A stretch of DNA of 13,440 nucleotides from an uncultured Phycisphaerales bacterium (GTDB lineage Bacteria > Planctomycetota > Phycisphaerae > Phycisphaerales > UBA1924), in assembly GCA_937871415.1 (NCBI GenBank), contig CALMQD010000061.1, positions 1-13,440 of the forward strand. Reading direction: 5' to 3'. The stretch's first letter is position 1. Each line of letters starts with the position of its first letter. Made by a program: the position numbers and the translations under genes. This document shows positions 6,616-13,352 of the stretch, one piece after another. A model generated the notes under the pieces. The model ran no database searches and had not been told where the DNA came from. It worked only from the letters and a program-made list of their open reading frames with translations.

Positions 6616-8565
6616 ATGTGGCGGATCGCCGGAGTCTTCGCCGTGCTCATCGCGATCGTCGTGGCGTCGCTCGCGAGCGACCCCGCGCAGCAGCACGCCG
6701 ATTTCACGTTCATCAACCGCGGCGACCTCTCCACGCTCGACCTGCAGAAGATGAGCTGGATGCAGGACCTGCGCATGGCGCGCCTGTTGAGCGAGGGACT
6801 GACCCGCAAGGACATCTTCGACCCCGAGTACCGGGTCGTGCCGGCGGCGGCCGAGCGGTGGGAAGTCTCGCCCGACGGACGCACGTACCGGTTCCGCCTG
6901 CGACCGTCGGCGTGCTGGAGCAACGGCGCGCCGCTGCGGGCCGACGACTTCGTGTACGCGTGGCGCCGGGCGCTCCTTCCGGAGATCGGGTGCGACTACG
7001 TCGCCCAGTACCAGCTCATCAAGGGCGCCAAGGCGTTCTTCGACTGGCGGCTCAAGCGCCTCGAAGAGATCGCCGCGATGCCCGACGGGCCGCAGAGGCG
7101 GGCCGAAGCCGCGGGGTTGTGGGCGGCCACCGAACAGAGGTTCGCCGAGACCGTCGGCGTGCGCTCGCTGGAGGAGGGGCGCGTGCTGGAGGTGGAACTG
7201 GAGCGCCCCACGCCCTATTTCCTCGACCTGTGCGCGTTCGCGGTTTTCTTTCCGGTCTACCCGCCCCTGGTCTCGCAGTACGAGCACGCGGACCCGCGGA
7301 CGGGGCGGCTCGACTCGCAGCCGGGCTGGACGAAGGCGGGCGTAAACATCACCAACGGCCCGTTCGTCCTCGAGGCGTGGCGGTTCAAACGCGACGTGCG
7401 CCTGAAGAAGAGCCCGACGTACTGGAACCGCGACGCGATCGCGATCGACAGCGTCACGATGCTCGGCGTCGAGGACGGCAACGCGCAGGTGCTCGCGTTC
7501 ACGACGGGGAGCGTGGACTGGGTGAGCGACGTAACGCCCGCGTACCGGCGCGACATGCTGGAGCAGAAACGGGCGTTCTACGACGAGGTCCGCAGGGCGC
7601 ACCAAGCGTGGGCCGCGGCGCCCTCGCCCAAGGGGTCGGAGCCGCCGGACGTGGACGCGATGATCGCGCAGGGCCTCGACCCGGTGCTCATCGACTCGAG
7701 ACTGCCGCACGACCCGCGGAAGAACATCCACGCGTTCCCGGCGTTCGGCACGTACTTCTTCAACTTCAACTGCCTGCCCAAACTGCGCGACGGGCGCGAC
7801 AACCCGTTCTTCGACCCACGCGTGCGGCGAGCCTTCGCCATGACGGTCGACAAGCAGCGGATCGTCCGCGACATCCGGGGCGTGGGCGAGCCGGCGACTT
7901 CGACGCTCATTCCCGCCAGCGCGATCCCCGGCTACGCCTCGCCCCAGGGCCTGCCCTTCGACCCGGAAAGGGCGAGGGCGCTGCTCGCGGAGGCGGGCTA
8001 TCCCGGCGGGAAGGGCTTCCCCGGGGTGGAGGTTCTCGTGAACAAGGAGGGCGGGCACGACGTCATCGCCCAGGCGATGGCCAAGGACTGGCACGACCAT
8101 CTCGGCGTCAGCGTGTCGCTGGCGGTGCGCGAGATCAAGGTCTTCCGCAATGACCTGAAGCAGCAGAACTTCATGATCAGCCGCGCGGGGTGGTTCGGGG
8201 ACTACGGCGACCCGACGACGTTCCTGGAAATCAACCGCGACGGCGACGGGAACAACGACCGCAAGTACAAGTCGGAGCGGTACGAGTCGCTTTTGAACGC
8301 CGCGCGGGACGAAGCGGACCCGGCCAAGCGCATGGCGATCCTGAGCGAGGCGGAGCGGGTGATCGTGGAGGAGGACCTGCCGCTGATCCCGATCTACCAG
8401 TACGTGCAGATGTACCTGTTCGACCCCGACAAGATCAGCGGGATCAGTTCGCACATCCGCCAGGAGCAGAACCTGTTCCTGATCGACCGGCTGGGCGACG
8501 GCAAGGGCCCGGACACCATGAAGCACCTGCCGCCGAAGCCGCGAGCCGACTCAGCGGCTCGGTAA
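6616..8565 (+). CDS. OppA-type extracellular peptide-binding protein of an ABC importer (649 aa)
   Basis: Substrate-binding protein of the OppA/DppA family (SBP_bac_5), which captures oligopeptides in the periplasm and delivers them to an inner-membrane permease. An N-terminal hydrophobic segment (residues 4-20) is followed by SDPAQQ; there is no lipobox Cys, so it is a cleaved signal or a membrane anchor. Family landmarks: INRGDLSTLDLQ (33-44), AAERWEVSPDGRTYRFRLRP (78-97), FVYAWRRALLPE (112-123), RVLEVELERPTPYFLDL (189-205), TNGPFVLEAWRFKRDVRLKK (246-265), NPFFDPRVRRAFAMTVDK (396-413), SRAGWFGDYGDPTTFLE (522-538), VEEDLPLIPIYQY (584-596). Residues about 312-368 (Pro/Asp/Ala-rich) look inserted relative to the usual transition into the second lobe. 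At 649 aa it is roughly 100 residues longer than E. coli OppA. The permease gene follows 54 bp downstream. Peptide specificity is inferred from the family; other ligands are possible. Confidence 0.9.
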   Translation: MWRIAGVFAVLIAIVVASLASDPAQQHADFTFINRGDLSTLDLQKMSWMQDLRMARLLSEGLTRKDIFDPEYRVVPAAAERWEVSPDGRTYRFRLRPSACWSNGAPLRADDFVYAWRRALLPEIGCDYVAQYQLIKGAKAFFDWRLKRLEEIAAMPDGPQRRAEAAGLWAATEQRFAETVGVRSLEEGRVLEVELERPTPYFLDLCAFAVFFPVYPPLVSQYEHADPRTGRLDSQPGWTKAGVNITNGPFVLEAWRFKRDVRLKKSPTYWNRDAIAIDSVTMLGVEDGNAQVLAFTTGSVDWVSDVTPAYRRDMLEQKRAFYDEVRRAHQAWAAAPSPKGSEPPDVDAMIAQGLDPVLIDSRLPHDPRKNIHAFPAFGTYFFNFNCLPKLRDGRDNPFFDPRVRRAFAMTVDKQRIVRDIRGVGEPATSTLIPASAIPGYASPQGLPFDPERARALLAEAGYPGGKGFPGVEVLVNKEGGHDVIAQAMAKDWHDHLGVSVSLAVREIKVFRNDLKQQNFMISRAGWFGDYGDPTTFLEINRDGDGNNDRKYKSERYESLLNAARDEADPAKRMAILSEAERVIVEEDLPLIPIYQYVQMYLFDPDKISGISSHIRQEQNLFLIDRLGDGKGPDTMKHLPPKPRADSAAR

Positions 8566-8619
8566 TCGTCCTGAGTCTCGGCGCCCGATTCGCGCCCGAA
8601 CACACCCGAACGAACGACC

Positions 8620-9654
8620 ATGCTCGCCACCATCGCCCGACGCCTGCTGCAGTTGCCGATCATCCTGCTGGTGATCTACACGCTGACGCTCGCGCTGGCG
8701 TGGGGCGTGCCGGGGAACCCCTTGGAGAACCCCGAGGGCCGCCAGCCGCCGCCGGAAGTCGTCGAGGCGATGAAGCGGCAGTACAACCTCGACAGTTTCT
8801 GGTCGTTCTACGGGTCGTATCTCGAGAGCGCCACGGGGGTGAAGCACCTCCGCCGCTCGCTGGGCGGCAACGCGGCCGTCGACCCGGCCCCCCCCGGGGT
8901 CGAGAGCGGCGCAGCGGAATCGCCGTCGCCTCGCGCTGCCCCGCCGCAGCGGGCCGTGTTCGACCTGGGGCCCAGCCTGCAGTACGAGGACTGGCGCGTC
9001 AACGAGATCCTGGCCGACCGCCTGCCGGTCAGCATGACGCTCGGGCTCCTCGCGATCATCCTCGCGGTCCTCATCGGCGTCGCGGCGGGCGTCATCGGCG
9101 CCGTCAAACCCAACGGCCTCGCCGATCTGCTCACGCTCTCCGTGGCGCTCGTGGGCATCAGCCTGCCGTCGTTCGTCATCGGCACCGTGCTGCTCATGGT
9201 CTTTGCCGTGTGGCTGAAGATCGCGCCCGTCGGCGGCTGGGGCGAACTGTCGCACCTGCCCCTCCCGGCGGTCACGCTCGCGCTGCCGTTCGCGGCCTAC
9301 ATCGCCCGCCTGACCCGCATGGGCATGGTCGAGCACCTCCAGTCTGACTTCATCCGCACCGCACGGGCCAAGGGCGTTTCGGAGGCGGGTGTGCTCCTGC
9401 GTCACGCGCTCAAGAACGCGTTCCTGCCGGTGCTCAGTTACCTCGGCCCCGCGTGCGCCATGGCCATGACCGGCTCGTTCGTCGTCGAGAAAGTCTTCAA
9501 CGTGCCGGGGATGGGCGAGATGTTCGTAAACGCCGTGCTGAACAAGGATCTGTTCCTGATCATCGGCGTGGTGATGGTCTTCGCGACGGTGCTGGTGCTC
9601 TTGAACCTCGCGGTGGACGTGCTGTACCGCTGGATCGACCCGCGGATCTCCTGA
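8620..9654 (+). CDS. DppB/OppB-type ABC transporter permease (344 aa)
   Basis: Inner-membrane permease subunit of a peptide-type ABC importer (BPD_transp_1 family, DppB/OppB branch). Typical N-terminus MLATIARRLLQLPIILLVIY with the first membrane span (9-29) and the short amphipathic element PGNPLENPEG. Five more spans lie at about 138-160, 168-198, 212-230, 268-290 and 310-333. The cytoplasmic EAA loop that docks to the ATPase is well kept: FIRTARAKGVSEAGVLLRHA (244-263), continuing into LKNAFLPVLSYLG. The ending VDVLYRWIDPRIS is characteristic. An Ala/Pro/Ser/Gly-rich segment (about 71-111) is inserted in the first periplasmic loop, where family members normally run directly into DLGxS. The start has no Shine-Dalgarno sequence or -10 box and follows the binding protein by 54 bp, so it is probably transcribed with it. 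No partner permease or ATPase follows; the next gene is convergent, 22 bp away. Confidence 0.9.
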   Translation: MLATIARRLLQLPIILLVIYTLTLALAWGVPGNPLENPEGRQPPPEVVEAMKRQYNLDSFWSFYGSYLESATGVKHLRRSLGGNAAVDPAPPGVESGAAESPSPRAAPPQRAVFDLGPSLQYEDWRVNEILADRLPVSMTLGLLAIILAVLIGVAAGVIGAVKPNGLADLLTLSVALVGISLPSFVIGTVLLMVFAVWLKIAPVGGWGELSHLPLPAVTLALPFAAYIARLTRMGMVEHLQSDFIRTARAKGVSEAGVLLRHALKNAFLPVLSYLGPACAMAMTGSFVVEKVFNVPGMGEMFVNAVLNKDLFLIIGVVMVFATVLVLLNLAVDVLYRWIDPRIS

Positions 9655-9676
9655 GCAATCCAGCGCGAGGCGGCAC

Positions 9677-10987
9677 TCAACGGTGCACGAGCACGCTCGC
9701 GCGGGTCCGCACGTTGTCCAGCACGTTCATGAAGTTGATGTAGCCGTCGTACGGCGAGTCGTACGGCGAGAAGTACTTGTGCACGTCGCCGTCGGCCCAG
9801 TACTTGGTGCACATGTAGTAGAAGTGGTCGCTGGTGGTGAGTTTCCGCCAGTCGGCCAGCAGGTGCCCGGCCTCTTCGAGTTCGTGGATCGCCGCGGGAT
9901 CGGTGGGGCGCGCCTTCACCGCGGCCGTCGCGGCGCGGTATCGCTCCTTGATCGGGCCTTCCAACTTGTACGTCTCGAGCAGCGCGTTGCTCTGCATGGC
10001 GTTGCCCAGCCACGCCGTCAGGTCGCGCTCGGTGTCGGCCCACGAGATCATGTGGTTGACGTCGTACTCGCCCACCGGCTCGAAGCGCTCCAGCACCTCG
10101 CTGGGCGTGTTGAAGTGGTTGTGACCCGGGTTCACGTCGAAGACCTTTTCCGGCATCGCGTCGAGGAACCCGAAGATCCCGGTCTCGGCCCACTGGTGCT
10201 CGCCGAAGGTCTCGTAGTCCATGAACAGGTTGCACAGGTACCCGTCGCCGTTGATCTGGTTCACCCAGCCCGCGAACTTCTCCGCCGTCAGCGGCCACTC
10301 GGTCCACGCCCGGTTCGAGAACCTGAACGCGATGTCGTCCGAGAGCCGGTAGTTCTTCAGGAGCAGCCCGAACGGCTTGCCGTGCGGGCCCTTGCCCGTG
10401 TGCGGCGGGCGGTAGACATAGTTCGGCGAGCGGTACCCGAGGATGCGGTCCACGCCCTCGCAGATGCACCCGAGCCAGCGCTTCTTGCCCTTTCCCCCGA
10501 TCCCGGCGTCGGTCATCTCGTGGATGTAGTGGCCCACGTCGTTGTGGTAGATGAGCTCGGTGTTCCGGAAAACCCGCGGCGTCTGGCCGAAGAGCTCCTG
10601 GATCTTCTTCGTCTGCGCGTTGACCTGCTCGGCGAACTCCTCGCGCGAGTACAGGAAACTCAGCGAGTGGTAGTACGTCTCGCCCAGGAACTCGCAGCAG
10701 CCGGTGTCCGCCAGACGCTTGAAGATATCGATGACGTCCGGGCAGAACTCGAGCATCTGATCGAGCACGACGCCCGTGAGCGCGTAGGACACCTTGAAGT
10801 TGCCCTTGTGCCGCTTCACCAGGTCGAGGATCAGGCTCGTCGCCGGGCGGTAGCACTTGTCGGCGACCTTGCGGCAGATGTCGCCGTTCTTCTTGGTGTC
10901 GAAGTAGAAGTGCGACGAGTCGAAGACCGTGTATCGCTTGAGGCGGTAGGGCTGGTGAACCTGGAAATAGAAGACGACCGACGCCAT
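9677..10987 (-). CDS. GH57 family alpha-amylase-like glycoside hydrolase (436 aa)
   Basis: Glycoside hydrolase family 57 enzyme; in this subgroup the known activity is alpha-amylase-type cleavage of alpha-1,4-glucans. The five conserved regions are visible: VHQP (10-13), GETYYHSL (102-109), FRNTELIY (140-147) whose Glu144 should be the nucleophile, FMDYETFGEHQ (255-265) whose Asp257 should be the acid/base, and a C-terminal region with KYWADGDVHKYFSPYDSPYDG. Length agrees with single-domain archaeal-type GH57 amylases. There is no signal peptide, so it is cytoplasmic and may act on glycogen or a similar internal glucan. That substrate is an inference; branching or transferase activity cannot be excluded by eye. 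The ATG at 10987 follows a TACGCT box by 6 nt. The gene is monocistronic as far as can be seen, convergent with the permease, and downstream of the VCBS protein gene on the same strand. Confidence 0.93.
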   Translation of the reverse strand: MASVVFYFQVHQPYRLKRYTVFDSSHFYFDTKKNGDICRKVADKCYRPATSLILDLVKRHKGNFKVSYALTGVVLDQMLEFCPDVIDIFKRLADTGCCEFLGETYYHSLSFLYSREEFAEQVNAQTKKIQELFGQTPRVFRNTELIYHNDVGHYIHEMTDAGIGGKGKKRWLGCICEGVDRILGYRSPNYVYRPPHTGKGPHGKPFGLLLKNYRLSDDIAFRFSNRAWTEWPLTAEKFAGWVNQINGDGYLCNLFMDYETFGEHQWAETGIFGFLDAMPEKVFDVNPGHNHFNTPSEVLERFEPVGEYDVNHMISWADTERDLTAWLGNAMQSNALLETYKLEGPIKERYRAATAAVKARPTDPAAIHELEEAGHLLADWRKLTTSDHFYYMCTKYWADGDVHKYFSPYDSPYDGYINFMNVLDNVRTRASVLVHR

Positions 10988-10993
10988 GCTTGA

Positions 10994-10999
10994 AGCGTA
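10994..10999 (-). promoter_or_regulatory. Candidate -10 box (TACGCT) for a leaderless GH57 transcript
   Basis: On the minus strand TACGCT is followed by TCAAGC and then the ATG at 10987, a 6-nt spacing identical to the oppA-type gene. No Shine-Dalgarno sequence lies upstream of the ATG, and no -35 hexamer is recognised. Confidence 0.55.
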
Positions 11000-11025
11000 C
11001 CGCGCCCGCCCGGAAGACGGAGGAG

Positions 11026-11060
11026 AAAACCGAACACCCGCGGGTCCCCGGCCGGGGGCC
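11026..11060 (-). terminator. Possible weak terminator after the VCBS protein gene
   Basis: On the minus strand, 3 nt after the stop codon, a 7-bp stem (arms 11054-11060 and 11043-11049, one A-C mismatch, 4-nt loop GGCC) is followed about 13 nt later by TTTT at 11029-11026. The stem is very GC-rich but the T-run is short and displaced, so this is only a candidate. Confidence 0.3.
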
Positions 11061-11062
11061 GC

Positions 11063-12394
11063 TCACACGATGTAGTTGTTTTCGGCGTAGCGGACCTTGT
11101 TCTTGCCGCCCTTGAGCAGCGAGAACTCCGTGTACAGCAGGTCTGGGAAGGCCGGCGAAGCGGTCTGGAAGGGCGCCGTGGCGAACTGGGCGTGATTGTC
11201 GTTCGAGCCGGTCCAGACCGGACCGAAGTACACGTTGAAGGATGAATCGGTCACCCGCTCGGCGATCGACAGGTATCGCTGGTAGGAGACCGTCGCGGGC
11301 TTGGTCGCGTTGTTCGTGATCGTGCGCTTCCAGGTGAACACCACCTCACGCGATCCGGCCATATCGCCGTTCATGTTCCGCGCCCCCAGCACGTCGATGT
11401 CGTACGCGACGACCGTCGTGACCTCCACCTTGGGTGGAACCTGGGTGTAGATCGTCTGAGGCGAACCGAACGCCAAGGGCTGCCCGACGGCCGAGGTCAT
11501 CGGCACCACCCAGACCCCCGGGGTGTCGATCCCCGATCCGTTGAGGCCCATGCCCGACACGATGACGTCGGGCCTGTTCGAACCGATGACGTGCACCGCC
11601 GAGACCGACTGCACCCGCGCATCGGTCCGGTCGAGCGCGGTGTTGATGCCGAACGAGCCTGCCTTGACCGTCCAGACCGAAACGACCGCCTCGGGTGTTC
11701 CCGACGGTGCGTTCAGGCCGACGACCACGTCGCTGATTCCGTCGGCGTCCATGTCCTGCACCGCGGCATCGGCGATGTTGAAGAGCGAGTTGGGCCCGCC
11801 GCGGGGCGCGTTGGGGATGCCGACGTTCATCTGGTAGATCGTGATCGAGTGATCGAAGACCGCCACGAGCTCGCGCCGCGTGTCGGTGTCGAAGTTCCCG
11901 ACCTGCACCTGGTTCGCGTTCAGTTTGATGGTCTGCGTCCGCGTCCAGGTGCCGTCCCGATCGCTCGTGAAGACGCGCAGGAACTTGTCGATATTCGGGC
12001 CCAGGCCCAGGGCGGCCAGGTCGTTGTCGCCGTCGCCGTCGAAATCCCCGAGCACGAGCTGGTCGGCACGCCCGGAGATCCGCATCGTCGACGCGAGCGT
12101 GAACCGCCCCAGCCCGTCGTTGAGCAGCGTGTGGATGCGCGGCCCCGCCGAGACGATCAGGTCCAGGTCGCCGTCGGCGTCGATATCGGCGTTGGCCGTC
12201 GCGTGGATCGGATCGGGTGTCGAGAAGACCGGCCGGCTCGACGCGGCATCGAACGGAAGGAAACTGAGCAGCCGGCGGTCTTCGAGTTTCTCGACGGGCT
12301 CGAAGGCGATCGGTCGAACCCGGCCGCGCGGCCGCGTCGAGCGTGCGATCGAACCACGACGACCGCTTGAGAAGGCCCCGAACGATGGGTTCAT
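11063..12394 (-). CDS. Secreted VCBS/FG-GAP beta-propeller protein with planctomycete LExRxLLS N-terminus (443 aa)
   Basis: Surface or secreted protein of unknown role. Residues 1-30 are basic and Ser/Arg-rich, followed by FEPVEKLEDRRLLSF (31-45). This LExRxLLS motif opens many large planctomycete exported proteins and probably acts in targeting. The rest is a run of FG-GAP/VCBS-type blades with DxDxDG calcium-binding loops: ADIDADGDLDLIV (starting near 69), LGDFDGDGDNDLAAL, VGNFDTDTRRELVAV, VQDMDADGISDVVV, then less regular units (IGSNRPDVIVSG, RNMNGDMAGSREVVF). This predicts an integrin-like beta-propeller of about six or seven blades, as used for adhesion or polysaccharide binding. There is no PEP-CTERM or other C-terminal sorting tag; it ends AENNYIV. 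Start ATG 12394 is fixed by AGGAGAGG just upstream. The open frame continues far upstream antisense to the TerC-family gene, which is not coding. Confidence 0.87.
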   Translation of the reverse strand: MNPSFGAFSSGRRGSIARSTRPRGRVRPIAFEPVEKLEDRRLLSFLPFDAASSRPVFSTPDPIHATANADIDADGDLDLIVSAGPRIHTLLNDGLGRFTLASTMRISGRADQLVLGDFDGDGDNDLAALGLGPNIDKFLRVFTSDRDGTWTRTQTIKLNANQVQVGNFDTDTRRELVAVFDHSITIYQMNVGIPNAPRGGPNSLFNIADAAVQDMDADGISDVVVGLNAPSGTPEAVVSVWTVKAGSFGINTALDRTDARVQSVSAVHVIGSNRPDVIVSGMGLNGSGIDTPGVWVVPMTSAVGQPLAFGSPQTIYTQVPPKVEVTTVVAYDIDVLGARNMNGDMAGSREVVFTWKRTITNNATKPATVSYQRYLSIAERVTDSSFNVYFGPVWTGSNDNHAQFATAPFQTASPAFPDLLYTEFSLLKGGKNKVRYAENNYIV

Positions 12395-12397
12395 GTT

Positions 12398-12405
12398 CCT
12401 CTCCT
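12398..12405 (-). promoter_or_regulatory. Shine-Dalgarno sequence (AGGAGAGG) of the VCBS protein gene
   Basis: The minus strand reads AGGAGAGG-AAC-ATG; the AGGAG core is 6 nt from the start codon. It is the strongest ribosome-binding site in the window and contrasts with the leaderless-type starts of neighbouring genes. Confidence 0.75.
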
Positions 12406-12451
12406 GGGCCCGGGTGCCGGGCACGCCGAATGGACCCGTCCGCCGCGCGAC

Positions 12452-12480
12452 AGTATGGCCGAGCGAGGCTTGCTCCGCAA
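12452..12480 (-). promoter_or_regulatory. Candidate promoter (TTGCGG-17-CATACT) for the VCBS protein gene
   Basis: On the minus strand TTGCGG (12480-12475) and CATACT (12457-12452) are separated by 17 bp, the ideal sigma-70 spacing. Initiation near 12445 would give a leader of about 50 nt, consistent with the Shine-Dalgarno sequence at 12405. Matches to consensus are moderate (3/6 and 4/6). Confidence 0.4.
12461..12475. repeat. Imperfect palindrome (GAGCGAG-G-CTTGCTC), possible operator
   Basis: Two 7-bp arms match at six of seven positions around a single central base. The palindrome sits in the spacer of the candidate minus-strand promoter and about 48 bp upstream of the TerC-family gene's -10-like box. 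A repressor could bind here, but short GC-rich palindromes also arise by chance. Confidence 0.35.
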
Positions 12481-12522
12481 GGGCCAGGACCTGCTGCAAT
12501 TCTGCCCCAACCGAGGGCGAGA

Positions 12523-12528
12523 TATCCT
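12523..12528 (+). promoter_or_regulatory. Candidate -10 box (TATCCT) for a leaderless TerC-family transcript
   Basis: TATCCT ends 7 nt before the ATG at 12536 (intervening CCGCCCC). There is no Shine-Dalgarno sequence. It is the closest match to TATAAT among the five boxes of this kind, and it decides the start at 12536 over the upstream in-frame ATG at 12455. Confidence 0.55.
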
Positions 12529-12535
12529 CCGCCCC

Positions 12536-13327
12536 ATGGACATCGCCGCCGTGTTCTCGAGCGAAAACCTCGTCGCCCTGCTCACCCTCACCGGGCTCGA
12601 GATCGTTCTGGGCATCGACAACATCATCTTCATCGCGATCCTGTGCGGGCGCCTTCCCCACGAGCAGCGCGACAAGGCCCGCGTCATCGGGCTGGCGCTG
12701 GCGATGCTGACCCGCATCGGACTCCTGCTGAGCATCCAGTGGGTGATGGGCCTTGACAAGCACGATCTCTTCACGATCGCGGGGCACAACATCACCGGCA
12801 AGGGCCTGGTGCTGATCCTCGGCGGCCTGTTCCTGGTCGGCAAGAGCACGCTCGAGATCCACCACAAGATCGAGACCGGCGGCGCGGTCGAGGCCGTGCC
12901 GCACGACAAGCACGGGGCCGGTCGCGCCAAGGGCAATGGCTTCGCCTCGGTCGTGGTCCAGATCCTGCTCATCGACCTGGTCTTCAGCCTCGACTCGGTC
13001 ATCACCGCGGTCGGGATGGTCGACGCGCACAAGCCCGGCGGGCTGCCCACGATGATCGCGGCGGTCATCGCCGCGGTGATCGTCATGCTCTTTGCCAGCG
13101 GCTACATCGCCCGGTTCGTCGACCGCCACCCCACGATCAAGATGCTCGCGCTGTCGTTCCTGATCCTCATCGGCGTGATGCTCCTGGCCGAGGGCTTCGG
13201 CCAGCACGTGAACAAGAACTACATCTACTTCGCGATGGCCTTCTCGCTGGCGGTGGAGATGCTGAACCTGTGGGTGCGCAGACGCGCCGGAAAACTCCGG
13301 AACAGGACGGGAGCGGCGGCACACTGA
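12536..13327 (+). CDS. TerC-family integral membrane protein (263 aa)
   Basis: Member of the TerC/Alx family of polytopic inner-membrane proteins. Characterised members handle metal ions (manganese efflux, or metal loading of exported enzymes) or belong to the tellurium-resistance region. The two signature segments are intact: LEIVLGIDNIIFIAI (21-35, with Asp28) and DLVFSLDSVITAVGM (147-161, with Asp147 and Asp153); the intramembrane acidic residues are thought to bind the metal. About seven hydrophobic segments are visible. A His/Lys-rich cytoplasmic-type loop (HHKIETGGAVEAVPHDKHG, about 109-127) joins the two halves. The ending FSLAVEMLNLWVRRR plus a basic tail is typical of the shorter YgdQ/YkoY-like members. 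The mutM start follows the stop by 25 bp, so the two may be co-transcribed. The substrate here is not known, so no gene symbol is assigned. Confidence 0.92.
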   Translation: MDIAAVFSSENLVALLTLTGLEIVLGIDNIIFIAILCGRLPHEQRDKARVIGLALAMLTRIGLLLSIQWVMGLDKHDLFTIAGHNITGKGLVLILGGLFLVGKSTLEIHHKIETGGAVEAVPHDKHGAGRAKGNGFASVVVQILLIDLVFSLDSVITAVGMVDAHKPGGLPTMIAAVIAAVIVMLFASGYIARFVDRHPTIKMLALSFLILIGVMLLAEGFGQHVNKNYIYFAMAFSLAVEMLNLWVRRRAGKLRNRTGAAAH

Positions 13328-13352
13328 CGACGCCCTGCGCGAGGTCCGAAGC

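Noticed and set aside
5377..8526. 1049-codon open frame on the minus strand antisense to the HEAT-like and oppA-type genes
   Set aside because: Composition is dominated by Arg/His/Val/Leu, as expected when the minus frame mirrors third-position-GC codons. It spans two genes with clear protein features on the plus strand and has no recognisable motif.
9655..9676. Possible terminator between the convergent permease and GH57 genes
   Set aside because: The 22-bp gap has no stem or T-run; termination there, if any, is not by a visible intrinsic terminator.
9683..10993. 436-codon plus-strand frame exactly antisense to the GH57 gene
   Set aside because: The minus-strand frame carries all conserved GH57 regions; the plus frame is a Val/Arg/Leu-rich shadow.
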